A stretch of 17,978 bases of DNA from Anaerolineales bacterium (lineage in GTDB: Bacteria; Chloroflexota; Anaerolineae; Anaerolineales; Anaerolineaceae): positions 1 through 17,978 of the forward strand of contig JAGVAB010000017.1 in the NCBI GenBank assembly GCA_020060485.1, written 5' to 3'. The position numbers and the translations under genes are program-made. Below are positions 7,017 to 14,606 of the stretch, in pieces. The notes under the pieces were generated by a model, which saw only the letters and a program-made list of their open reading frames with translations, made no database searches and was not told the origin of the DNA. Within the stretch, counting starts at the first letter, position 1. The number at the start of each line of letters is the position of its first letter.

Positions 7017-8342
7017 CTAGGGAATCCAGCGCGGATTGATCGCATAGCGGAAATTGCTCGTCAAACGGGTCTTGCCAGTTCCGTTCAATTCCATGGTATA
7101 GATGCCCTGTTCACCATCCTGCTTGGCATAGATGATCTTGGGGCCGGGAGCCCAGGATGGATATCTTTCGTTCTCGGCAGTGGTGCTGGTCAGATTGGTG
7201 GCAGTCCCCGGCACATTGGTAATATTGGCTATATAAATATCGTGCTGGCTGCCAGTGCTGACTGTGTACACGATCTGCTCATTGGAGACGAACCGCGGAG
7301 CATACTCCACGGCTGCCGTGTCAGTCAGGCGGACAATCACATAATCCGGCCCTGTATCCAGATCCAGCATATACAGGTCTGTCCGCCCACTGCGCAATGA
7401 GAGATAGACGATCTTGCGCCCATCCGGTGACCAGGCAGGGGAAGAATCCAGGAAACTGTCAGTTGTCAGGCGCTGGGGCGGCAATGCGCCGCTGGAGTTG
7501 AGCCGGTGTAATTCGGCGCTGTTGCCCGAACCCTGCACATACAGGATCCAGTTGCCATCAGGCGAATAGACCGCATCGTAAGAATTGAATCCCAGGTTGT
7601 TGATGATCGATTCATCACTGCCATCCGGGCGGATCTTCTTGACCTGCGGGATGGAGCCCACATGGAACAGCAGCCATTCGCCATCCGGCGACCAGTCGGT
7701 AAGGATTGGCTCGGCACCAGACGACCCGGCACGGATCATGGTGGCGTATTCACCGTTGCTGCTCATGGTTACCAGGTCCCTGAAGCCATCAGAATTATGG
7801 TCAACCGAAAAAGCAATGGCAGTGGGTTGAGGCGCCGGGGTATTGGTGTTGGTTGCAGTCAGCGTGGCGGTAGACGTTGCCGTGCCAGTGGCAGTTGCAG
7901 TGCGAGTATTGGTTCCCGTGGGTGAAGGCCCCGGGGTATTGGTATTCGTACGTGTTTGGGTGATGGTAGGGCTCTTGGTGGGGCCGGAAGTCGCTTTGGT
8001 GGCCGTGTTGGTGACCGCCGGGGTATTGGTCACCGTGCTGGTGTTTGTGCGCGTTGGTCGAATGACCGGAAAGAGAATACTGCGCGTGGCAGAAGCCATT
8101 GGCGTTGAGGATGGAGCCAAAGTGGGCAGCATAAACTCACTGGAAGTTGGCGTCCAGGTGGGCGGCATGGACTGGGGCGTAGGTGTCCAGGTGGAAAGGA
8201 TCATCTTGACCGGTGCTGTGGGCGGTGGGAACGGATTCACGGCTGCGTAGGGATCGTTGAAGATCATCAAAACCAGGGCGCCGATCAGCAACAATAGCAA
8301 CAGCAAGAAAAACGAGAGGATGTCCCAAATGGTAATTTTCAT
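7017..8342 (-). CDS. Membrane-anchored TolB-like beta-propeller protein with Thr-rich stalk
   Basis: A 441-residue envelope protein. Residues 1-7 are cytoplasmic, residues 8-27 are a strong leucine-rich membrane anchor, and about 45-175 form a Thr/Pro/Asn-rich stalk with TNTxT-type repeats. About 175-441 contain TolB/PD40-type WD40-like repeats, seen as SPDGEWLLF, SPDGNWILY, SPDGRKIVY and the later SWAPGPKIIY and TRLTS units. It is probably displayed outside the cell; ligand and role are unknown. The ATG at 8342 has AGGA upstream and the anchor starts there. The longer frame to 8492 is excluded because a consensus promoter (8458-8485) lies inside it. It is transcribed alone, convergent with the uracil-DNA glycosylase gene. 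The stalk DNA (about 7820-8240) is low-complexity as a result. Confidence 0.85.
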   Translation of the reverse strand: MKITIWDILSFFLLLLLLLIGALVLMIFNDPYAAVNPFPPPTAPVKMILSTWTPTPQSMPPTWTPTSSEFMLPTLAPSSTPMASATRSILFPVIRPTRTNTSTVTNTPAVTNTATKATSGPTKSPTITQTRTNTNTPGPSPTGTNTRTATATGTATSTATLTATNTNTPAPQPTAIAFSVDHNSDGFRDLVTMSSNGEYATMIRAGSSGAEPILTDWSPDGEWLLFHVGSIPQVKKIRPDGSDESIINNLGFNSYDAVYSPDGNWILYVQGSGNSAELHRLNSSGALPPQRLTTDSFLDSSPAWSPDGRKIVYLSLRSGRTDLYMLDLDTGPDYVIVRLTDTAAVEYAPRFVSNEQIVYTVSTGSQHDIYIANITNVPGTATNLTSTTAENERYPSWAPGPKIIYAKQDGEQGIYTMELNGTGKTRLTSNFRYAINPRWIP

Positions 8343-8457
8343 GGACGTTTCCTGAATAGTCGAAAAGGATTCCCTGGGCATCAATCGGGGTGGAACTCTG
8401 CTGACACATTTGTCCCCGAGCCATTTAAAGCAGAATCCGAAAATATGCTTTGATGTT

Positions 8458-8485
8458 AGTATAGCGGAGTTTAGTACAGTGTCAA
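8458..8485 (-). promoter_or_regulatory. Near-consensus sigma-70 promoter for the beta-propeller gene
   Basis: On the minus strand TTGACA (8480-8485, perfect) is followed after 16 bp by TATACT (8458-8463, 5 of 6). Initiation near 8451 gives a leader of about 110 nt before the ATG at 8342. Confidence 0.75.
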
Positions 8486-8615
8486 GTGGCAAATGCGTAT
8501 AGGTAGTTTAGAAGTACTTAACAAACAGCCCTCCCCTGCATCATTGGCTGCTTCTATAAACCTTGCCCTCAGATCCAAAGATGTGCCGTCATTAAGAAAA
8601 CCGGGAGTCCTCCTC

Positions 8616-8658
8616 ATGGCATTCTCAAGAAAGCTTGGCATTTACGATTTTCCAAAAC
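8616..8658 (+). repeat. 43-nt dispersed repeat, copy 2
   Basis: Matches the reverse complement of 164-206 at 34 of 43 positions (ATGGCATT, TCAAGAAAGCTTG and GATTTTC blocks). It lies in the non-coding divergent gap between the beta-propeller and amidotransferase genes. Confidence 0.5.
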
Positions 8659-8727
8659 GGTCAAGGTCTTCCAGATCAAAGTAGATGCAAAATGCTGATG
8701 ATAATGGGCTGCCCTCTGCCGCCATTT

Positions 8728-8778
8728 CTCCCCCGGCACGGATGGCATTTGTAAATCAGCCTTCATAGGCCGGGGGAG
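8728..8778. repeat. 10-bp perfect inverted repeat in the divergent gap
   Basis: CTCCCCCGGC (8728-8737) and GCCGGGGGAG (8769-8778) are exact complements around a 31-nt loop. No T-run follows on either strand. It sits in the 8486-8909 stretch between the two divergent promoters, which otherwise contains only the 43-nt repeat and no gene I can support. Confidence 0.6.
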
Positions 8779-8909
8779 GAAAAGAAACGTGCGGGTGAAT
8801 AAACCCTGGTGATGCACAGACCGTCTTTCGTCCGGCCTTGTGCCATCAATAAAAGAAGCAAATGGAAAATTAACTTTGAGAAAGCCGTGGAGTCCTCCTT
8901 CATTAATCA

Positions 8910-8939
8910 TTGAGACCAGACCTGTTTGGATGGTATACT
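8910..8939 (+). promoter_or_regulatory. Sigma-70 promoter of the nonulosonate operon
   Basis: TTGAGA (8910-8915, 5 of 6) and TATACT (8934-8939, 5 of 6) are separated by 18 bp. Initiation near 8946 gives a leader of about 54 nt before the ATG at 9000, which carries AGGAG at 8985-8989. Confidence 0.7.
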
Positions 8940-8999
8940 TCAGGCGGTTGCAATGATCAACTCATTCCAATCCATCAACACCATAGGAGTTTTTTCCGA

Positions 9000-10136
9000 A
9001 TGAAGTATTGCAAACGCTGCGTGATGCCCGACACCCGTCCCGGGATCAAGTTCAACGATGAGGGCATTTGCTACCCCTGTCTAACCTATGAACGGCGTTT
9101 ACAAGTAGATTGGCAAGCCCGCTGGCAGGAACTGGAACGACTGGCAGACCGCTACCGCGGCAGCAACGGCAATTATTATGACTGCATCGTCACCGCCAGC
9201 GCCGGCAAGGACAGCTATTACCAGGTGTGGACGATGAAGGAACGCCTGGGGATGAACCCGCTGCTGGTCTCGATTGACAATTTCAGTTGGACAGACACCG
9301 GCCGCCAGAACCAGGCCAATATGAGCGATGCTTTTGGCTGCGATATGCACCTGCTTTCACTCAGCCGCAAGGTGGCGCGCAAGATGTTCCGCAAGGGTTT
9401 TGAAGACCAACTCATCCCCTGCTGGTACTGGGATCGGGCAGTCTATACTTACCCGCTGCAGATCGCCATCCGCCTGGGTATTCCCCTGATCGTATACGGC
9501 GAAAATGTCAACTATGAATATGGCGGCGAGCAAATCGATGAAACCTACAGCGCGCTGGACCAGGTGAACAATAACGTGGTGCGTCCCATCCCCTGGGATG
9601 CCTGGCTGGACGACGAGATCAGCATGAAGGACATGAACCCCCTCATCCAGCCTTCGCAGGAAGAAATTGCCGCCGCCGGTCTGGACCCCATTTATCTCAG
9701 TTATTTTGAAGCCTGGGACGGCTACCGAAATTTTGAGGTCGCAAAAAAGTTCGGCTTCAAATCTTTGGAAGAGGAATGGGTGCGCGAAGGACTCTCTGAA
9801 AACTACGAGCAGATCGACACCATCGGCTATAACGTTCATCCGTGGTTCAAATTCATCAAGTTCGGCCATCAACACAACACAGATATCCTCAGTCAGTGGG
9901 TGCGCTCCGGCCGCATCACTCGCAGCGAAGCGGTGGAGATCATCAAGACCAAAGAACACATCCTCGACCGGCGCATGCTGGCAGACTTCCTCTCTTTCCT
10001 TCAAATCAGCGAAGCGCATTTCTGGGCCGTGGTGGACCGCTTTGCCAACCGCAATATTCTGGAAAAACGGGATGGCGTGTGGCGATTGCAGCCACAGGTG
10101 GAACGCGCCCTCGAAACTGGCGGAGAAGTTTGTTGA
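9000..10136 (+). CDS. N-acetyl sugar amidotransferase (WbpG/PseA family)
   Basis: A 378-residue cytoplasmic PP-loop ATPase family member that converts an N-acetyl (acetamido) group of a sugar to an acetamidino group using ATP and ammonia, as WbpG does in Pseudomonas O-antigen and PseA in pseudaminic acid modification. The N-terminus has two CxxC pairs (Cys4/Cys7 in YCKRCVMPDTRPG, Cys24/Cys27), probably binding a metal. The PP-loop is SAGKDS at 67-72, where SGGKDS is usual. The C-terminal helical part with NVHPWFKFIKFGHQHNTD is typical of the family. ATG 9000 matches the family N-terminus and has AGGAG upstream. It is the first gene of the operon with PtmE-, LegB- and LegC-like genes; the HisH/HisF-type ammonia-supplying partners are not seen nearby. 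Confidence 0.87.
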   Translation: MKYCKRCVMPDTRPGIKFNDEGICYPCLTYERRLQVDWQARWQELERLADRYRGSNGNYYDCIVTASAGKDSYYQVWTMKERLGMNPLLVSIDNFSWTDTGRQNQANMSDAFGCDMHLLSLSRKVARKMFRKGFEDQLIPCWYWDRAVYTYPLQIAIRLGIPLIVYGENVNYEYGGEQIDETYSALDQVNNNVVRPIPWDAWLDDEISMKDMNPLIQPSQEEIAAAGLDPIYLSYFEAWDGYRNFEVAKKFGFKSLEEEWVREGLSENYEQIDTIGYNVHPWFKFIKFGHQHNTDILSQWVRSGRITRSEAVEIIKTKEHILDRRMLADFLSFLQISEAHFWAVVDRFANRNILEKRDGVWRLQPQVERALETGGEVC

Positions 10137-10165
10137 GGTCGTTTGAAACATCGGGGATCATGATC

Positions 10166-11242
10166 ATGTCTCAGGATTTCACCAGTCTTTTTATCGGGGT
10201 CAACGCCTCCATCCGGGATGCCATTGCCTGCATTGACCGCAATGGCAAGGGCATTGCCCTGATCGTGGATGACGAGCAGCGCCTGGTGGGCACTGTCTCG
10301 GATGGCGACGTGCGCCGGGCGATGCTGGCCGGTGAAAACCTGGATACCGGCGTACATGTCTTGCTGGATGCAAAAAAAGGCGGGCCGTATGCCAAGCCCA
10401 TTTCTGCCCCTGTCCTCACCCCGCCGGATAAAATCCTGGCTCTGATGCAGGAATATGTCATTTCCCAGGTGCCGCTATTAGATGAAGACGGCCGGGTGGT
10501 CGAAATGGCCCTGCTGGAGGAAATGCTCCCCGAGCAGGCCGCACCCTTGCAGGCTGTCATCATGGCCGGCGGCGAGGGCATCCGCCTGCGACCGCTGACC
10601 GAGGACACCCCCAAACCATTACTGCCCGTAGGCGACCGCCCCCTGATGGAGCTGCTCATCGAGCAGTTGCGCAATTCCGGCATTCAGCAGATCAACGTTT
10701 CCACCCGCTACCTTTCCGACAAGATCAAGGAGCATTTCGGCGATGGCGCATCCCTGGGGGTGGAACTCAATTATGTAACCGAAGACCGCCCGCTGGGTAC
10801 GGCTGGCGCGTTGGGCTTGATGAACAAACCCGATTCACCTTTGCTGGTCATCAATGGCGACATCCTCACCCGCCTCGATTTCCGCTCCATGCTGGCTTTT
10901 CACCGCAAGCACAAGGCTGAATTGACCGTGGCTGTGCGCCAGTATGACCTGCAAGTACCCTATGGGGTAGTGGAATGTGACGGCCCGCTGATCAGCGAAG
11001 TGCGCGAGAAACCCGTCTACCGCTTTTTTGTGAACGCCGGCATTTATTTGTTGGAGCCCAGTGTCATTGGCTGTATTCCCAACGGTGAACGTTATGACAT
11101 GACCGATCTCATCCAGCAGCTGCTGACAGAAGGCCGCACGGTGGCCAATTTTCCCATCATGGAATACTGGCTGGACATTGGCCAATACGCCGATTATGAA
11201 AAAGCGCAGGATGACATCAAGAACGGGAGGTTCAAATCATGA
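10166..11242 (+). CDS. CBS-domain sugar nucleotidyltransferase (PtmE-like)
   Basis: A 358-residue enzyme with two N-terminal CBS motifs (about residues 1-120, e.g. LVGTVSDGDVRRAML) fused to a sugar-1-phosphate nucleotidyltransferase. The NTP-binding signature MAGGEGIRLRPLT is followed by TPKPLLPVGDRP at about 130-153. INGDIL carries the metal-binding Asp, and YWLDIGQYADYEKA ends the domain. This architecture matches Campylobacter PtmE, which makes GDP-glucosamine for legionaminic acid synthesis, so GDP-sugar production is a reasonable inference. ATG 10166 is preferred over 10160 because GGGGA lies 8 bases upstream. The stop overlaps the next start as ATGA. The CBS pair probably senses an adenosine or guanosine nucleotide. 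Confidence 0.87.
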   Translation: MSQDFTSLFIGVNASIRDAIACIDRNGKGIALIVDDEQRLVGTVSDGDVRRAMLAGENLDTGVHVLLDAKKGGPYAKPISAPVLTPPDKILALMQEYVISQVPLLDEDGRVVEMALLEEMLPEQAAPLQAVIMAGGEGIRLRPLTEDTPKPLLPVGDRPLMELLIEQLRNSGIQQINVSTRYLSDKIKEHFGDGASLGVELNYVTEDRPLGTAGALGLMNKPDSPLLVINGDILTRLDFRSMLAFHRKHKAELTVAVRQYDLQVPYGVVECDGPLISEVREKPVYRFFVNAGIYLLEPSVIGCIPNGERYDMTDLIQQLLTEGRTVANFPIMEYWLDIGQYADYEKAQDDIKNGRFKS

Positions 11243-12222
11243 GCTGGCAAGGCAAACGCGTGCTGGTCACCGGGGCGGGCGGCTTTATCGCCAGCCACCT
11301 GGCCGAGCGCATGGTAAAGGATGGGGCCGCAGTGCGCGCCCTGGTGCATTACAATGCCCTGGGCAGCCGCGGCTGGCTGGATGAATCCATTTTGGCCGAT
11401 CAGATCGAAGTGCTGGCAGGTGATATTACCGACCGCGACAGCGTACGCCGGGCGATGGAGAATGTTGATGTCGTCTTTCATCTGGCAGCCCTGATCGCCA
11501 TTCCCTACTCTTACCGCGCCCCCGAATCCTATGTACGCACCAATATCAATGGCACGCTGAACGTATTGCAGACGGCCCGCGACCTGGGCACGCCGCGCGT
11601 GGTGCACACCTCCACCAGCGAGGTCTACGGCACAGCCCTGTATGTGCCGATTGACGAGAAACATCCCCTGCAGGGGCAATCGCCCTATTCGGCCAGCAAG
11701 ATCGGCGCCGATATGATGGCCGAATCCTTTTACCGTTCCTTTGATTTGCCGGTGGTAACGGTGCGCCCGTTCAACACCTTTGGGCCGCGCCAGTCTGCCC
11801 GGGCAGTCATTCCAACCATCATCTCGCAATGCTTGCAGCAGGGGCAGGTGCGGCTGGGCAGCCTGACCCCCACCCGCGATCTGAATTTCGTTACCAATAC
11901 AGTCGATGGCTTTGTGCTGGCTGCGCAAGCCCCGGCGGCGATCGGTCAGGTGATCAACCTGGGCTCTGGCCGCGAGATCAGCATCGGTGATCTGGCAGCC
12001 CTCATTGCCCGCCTGACCGGCATTGCGTTTGATGTCGAAAGCGAAACCGCCCGCTTGCGGCCTGAAAAGAGTGAAGTCAACCGCCTGCTGGCCGATCACA
12101 CCCGGGCCACCGAGCTGCTGGGCTGGACGCCGCGGGTTACCCTCGAGGAGGGTCTGGTGCAAACCATTGACTGGATTCGAGAAAATTTGGACAGGTACCG
12201 CCCCCATGAATACACAGTTTGA
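11239..12222 (+). CDS. NAD-dependent sugar 4,6-dehydratase (LegB-like)
   Basis: A 327-residue extended short-chain dehydrogenase/reductase. The NAD-binding motif TGAGGFIASH is at residues 11-20, the dehydratase-type TSTSEVYG at 124-131, and the catalytic YxxxK at Tyr150/Lys154. FNTFGPRQ and the sugar-binding DLNFVTNTVDGF segment follow. It is expected to convert a nucleotide-activated hexosamine (GDP- or UDP-GlcNAc) to its 4-keto-6-deoxy form, the step before LegC amination. It overlaps the PtmE-like gene by ATGA, with GGGAGG as ribosome-binding site, and the LegC-like gene by 17 bp. Very tight coupling supports one pathway. The nucleotide carrier cannot be read from the sequence. Confidence 0.88.
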   Translation: MSWQGKRVLVTGAGGFIASHLAERMVKDGAAVRALVHYNALGSRGWLDESILADQIEVLAGDITDRDSVRRAMENVDVVFHLAALIAIPYSYRAPESYVRTNINGTLNVLQTARDLGTPRVVHTSTSEVYGTALYVPIDEKHPLQGQSPYSASKIGADMMAESFYRSFDLPVVTVRPFNTFGPRQSARAVIPTIISQCLQQGQVRLGSLTPTRDLNFVTNTVDGFVLAAQAPAAIGQVINLGSGREISIGDLAALIARLTGIAFDVESETARLRPEKSEVNRLLADHTRATELLGWTPRVTLEEGLVQTIDWIRENLDRYRPHEYTV

Positions 12223-13402
12223 ACCCGGCGCCCCGCCCCCTTCGGCGGACTATGTGCCGTTGTGCATCCCCGAACTGTGCGGCAATGAATGGGCCTATAT
12301 CAAGGAATGCCTGGATACTGGCTGGGTGTCCTCGGTTGGTTCGTATGTCGACCGTTTTGAAGCCGACCTGGCCCGCTATGTGGGCATACAACACGCGGTG
12401 GCTGTGGTCAACGGCACAGCAGCCATTCACATCGCCCTGCTGGTAGCCGGCATTCAGCCGGAAGACGAGGTGCTGGTCTCAACCATGACCTTCATCGCTC
12501 CGGTCAACGCCATCCGCTATGCCGGAGCCTGGCCGGTCTTGATCGACTCGGACGCTGAAACCTGGCAAATGGACCCGCAGCAGGTGGCTGATTTTTTGGA
12601 GAAGGAATGTGAGACCCGCTCTGGCAGTTTGTGGAATCGCCACACCGGGCGGCGGGTGCGGGCCATCATGCCCGTGCATATCCTTGGTCATCCGGTGGAT
12701 ATGCACCCCATCATGGAACTGGCCCGGCGCTATGACCTGATTGTGATCGAAGATGCCACCGAGAGCCTGGGCGCGCGTTACAAAGAGCAGATGACAGGCT
12801 GCATTGGCGACATTGCCTGTTTCAGTTTCAACGGCAACAAGATCATCACCACCGGCGGCGGGGGCATGCTGGTGACCAATCGCCAGGACTGGGCTGAAAA
12901 AGCCCGCTATCTGACCACTCAGGCCAAAGATGACCGTCTGGAGTTCATCCACAATGAAATTGGTTTCAATTATCGGTTGACCAATGTGCAGGCCGCCATG
13001 GGCGTAGCCCAGCTTGAACAACTCGAAGCCTATATTGCCGTCAAGCGGCGCATTGCCGCCGCCTATGACGCTGCCTTTCAGGCTGTGCCCGGGCTGACCT
13101 TGATGCCCGATGCCCCCTGGGCTTACAGCATCAAATGGATGTATACCATCCTGGTTGACGAGGATGTGTATGGCATGGACAGCCGCGCATTATTGCGCAA
13201 GCTGCGCGAGGCTCGCATCGAGACCCGCCCGCTGTGGCAGCCTGCCCATCTTTGCCCGGCCCACCGCCAAGCCTATGCCATGCCCTGCCCGGTGGCCGAA
13301 CGTTTGAAGCGCCAGGCGATCAGCCTGCCCTGCTCGGTGGGCTTGACCGATGCCCAGCAGCAGCGGGTGATTGAACTTGTGCGGGTGAATACCGCAGGCT
13401 GA
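12206..13402 (+). CDS. PLP-dependent sugar aminotransferase (LegC-like)
   Basis: A 398-residue DegT/DnrJ/EryC1-type aminotransferase that adds an amino group to the 4-keto sugar made by the upstream dehydratase. NGTAAIHIALL (69-79) binds PLP phosphate, IEDATES (181-187) contains the PLP-ring Asp183, and Lys212 in SFNGNKIITTGGGG forms the Schiff base. The insertion around SGSLWNRHTGRRVRAIMPVHILGHP is typical of LegC-type enzymes rather than PseC or ArnB. ATG 12206 overlaps legB; the frame extends further upstream only inside legB. It is the last gene of the operon. LegC-type specificity is supported by neighbours and general similarity but not proven. Confidence 0.88.
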   Translation: MNTQFEPGAPPPSADYVPLCIPELCGNEWAYIKECLDTGWVSSVGSYVDRFEADLARYVGIQHAVAVVNGTAAIHIALLVAGIQPEDEVLVSTMTFIAPVNAIRYAGAWPVLIDSDAETWQMDPQQVADFLEKECETRSGSLWNRHTGRRVRAIMPVHILGHPVDMHPIMELARRYDLIVIEDATESLGARYKEQMTGCIGDIACFSFNGNKIITTGGGGMLVTNRQDWAEKARYLTTQAKDDRLEFIHNEIGFNYRLTNVQAAMGVAQLEQLEAYIAVKRRIAAAYDAAFQAVPGLTLMPDAPWAYSIKWMYTILVDEDVYGMDSRALLRKLREARIETRPLWQPAHLCPAHRQAYAMPCPVAERLKRQAISLPCSVGLTDAQQQRVIELVRVNTAG

Positions 13403-13461
13403 TCGCCTGGCGACATTGTACCCGAATGGGTAAGCCGGAGGCTCCCCCGCGGTTCCGTACC

Positions 13462-13639
13462 GGGGAGCACTAAAATGTTGTAGATTTTGTCGTTGCGCAG
13501 GAGCGACCCGCACCTGCGGTGGGGCAGGTGAGCGACTGTGGCAATCCCCATCACGGCTTGGAGATTGCCACGTCGGGTGAAACCCTCCTCTACGACAGCA
13601 GTCAGGGCGTGATTCTCTACATACTTTTAGTGCACTCCC
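13462..13639. mobile_element. MITE-like 178-bp element with terminal inverted repeats
   Basis: The left end, GGGGAGCACTAAAA followed by TGTTGTAGA, is mirrored by the right end (TTTTAGTG-CA-CTCCC, preceded by TCTCTACATAC). The element is bounded on both sides by TACC (13458-13461 and 13640-13643), a candidate 4-bp target-site duplication. Inside are a 9-bp perfect hairpin GTGGCAATC/GATTGCCAC (13538-13546/13563-13571) and a 7-bp hairpin CACCTGC/GCAGGTG (13511-13517/13524-13530). There is no transposase ORF. It fills most of the 310-bp gap between legC and wzm. Confidence 0.6.
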
Positions 13640-13641
13640 TA

Positions 13642-13660
13642 CCCTTCGACAAGCTCAGGG
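13642..13660 (+). repeat. 19-nt hairpin repeat, copy 1
   Basis: CCCTTCGACAAGCTCAGGG has a 4-bp outer stem CCCT/AGGG around the invariant centre TCGACAAGCTC. A second copy at 15892-15910 differs only at positions 2 and 18, and the two changes keep the base pair. It overlaps the right TACC flank of the MITE-like element and lies just upstream of the wzm promoter. Confidence 0.65.
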
Positions 13661-13675
13661 CACGAGTGTTAAAGG

Positions 13676-13681
13676 TATAAT
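13676..13681 (+). promoter_or_regulatory. Candidate -10 box for the wzm-wzt operon
   Basis: A perfect TATAAT lies 31 bases before the ATG at 13713, leaving a leader of about 25 nt with a weak AAGGTG ribosome-binding site. No good -35 hexamer is at the right distance, where the end of the 19-nt hairpin repeat lies. Confidence 0.45.
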
Positions 13682-13712
13682 GGTTGGACTTCATTCCTCC
13701 TGAAAAGGTGTT

Positions 13713-14597
13713 ATGACACGTAAGCAAGATGTAGACATGCAGGACCAATCACAAGAAACGCAGTGGTGGACCACCATCATCACCCCGCGTGAGAAGTGGT
13801 ATCACTTGCGCCTTAAAGAATTGTGGGATTACCGTCAGTTGGTCTGGCTGTTTGTGCGCCGCGACTTCGTTTCAGCCTACAAGCAGACCATTCTGGGCTA
13901 TTTCTGGTTCGTATTCCCGCCCATTCTGTCAGCCATCGCCAGCACTTTCTTTTATAGCAACGTCATCTCCCTGCCCACCGACGGCCTGCCGCCCTTCCTG
14001 TTCTACATGTCGGGCACCTTCATGTTCAACATCTTTTCAGCCTGCTTCATTAACACATCCAACATTTTCGGTGAGAATGCATCCATCTTTGGCAAGGTGT
14101 ATTTTCCGCGCCTGACAGTGCCCCTCGCCAAAGTGTTGATCTACCTGATCAATGTTGCCGTGCAGTTCTTCCTCTTCATAGGATTCCTGATCTATTTCAT
14201 CACCCAGGGCGCAGACATCCAGCCCAATTTATGGGCCTTGTCTCTGCCTTTATTGCTGCTGATGGCCGTCTTTATCGGCCTCGGCCCGGGTTTGATCACT
14301 TCGGCCATGACCGCCCGCTACCGCGACCTGGGCCGGCTGGTGACCTTCTTTACCACGCTGGTCACCTACATCACCCCGGTGGTCTACCCGCTTTCCAATG
14401 TACCTGAGCATCTCAAGATCTACTTCAAGCTTAACCCGGTAACGGCAATCATCGAAACTTTCCGCTACGGTTTCCTGGGACAGGGTGTGCTGGACCTGGG
14501 CATGCTGGCGTATTCATTTGCGGTATCTTTTGTTTTCCTGCTGATCGGCGTGTTCTGGTTCCGCAGTATGGAAAGCACTTTTCTGGATACGGTATAG
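13713..14597 (+). CDS. Polysaccharide ABC transporter permease (Wzm-like)
   Basis: A 294-residue ABC-2 family permease that, with the downstream ATPase, exports a lipid-linked glycan across the cytoplasmic membrane. It has an N-terminal cytoplasmic amphipathic segment of about 55 residues. The family motif RRDFVSAYKQTILGYFWFVFPPI marks the entry to the first helix, and about six membrane helices follow, with SAMTARYRDLGRLVTFF in the typical cytoplasmic loop. A second in-frame ATG (13737) is possible; 13713 has the better upstream AAGG. It lies 9 bp before the ATPase gene. Similarity to TagG-type teichoic acid exporters is shared by the whole family, so the cargo is inferred from the sugar genes upstream. 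Confidence 0.9.
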   Translation: MTRKQDVDMQDQSQETQWWTTIITPREKWYHLRLKELWDYRQLVWLFVRRDFVSAYKQTILGYFWFVFPPILSAIASTFFYSNVISLPTDGLPPFLFYMSGTFMFNIFSACFINTSNIFGENASIFGKVYFPRLTVPLAKVLIYLINVAVQFFLFIGFLIYFITQGADIQPNLWALSLPLLLLMAVFIGLGPGLITSAMTARYRDLGRLVTFFTTLVTYITPVVYPLSNVPEHLKIYFKLNPVTAIIETFRYGFLGQGVLDLGMLAYSFAVSFVFLLIGVFWFRSMESTFLDTV

Positions 14598-14606
14598 GCG
14601 GAGATC

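Noticed and set aside
7820..8240. Repetitive, low-complexity DNA that could suggest a tandem-repeat locus or CRISPR
   Set aside because: The repetition follows codons for Thr/Asn/Pro in a protein stalk; there are no constant repeats with unique spacers.
8493..8910. Short open frames on both strands (63 and 98 codons) in the divergent gap
   Set aside because: No ribosome-binding site or recognisable sequence; they run through the 43-nt repeat and the GC-rich inverted repeat, and one reaches the operon promoter.
13441..13468. GCTCCCC/GGGGAGC hairpin after legC as a terminator
   Set aside because: No U-tract follows, and its right arm coincides with the terminal repeat of the MITE-like element, so pairing is probably incidental.
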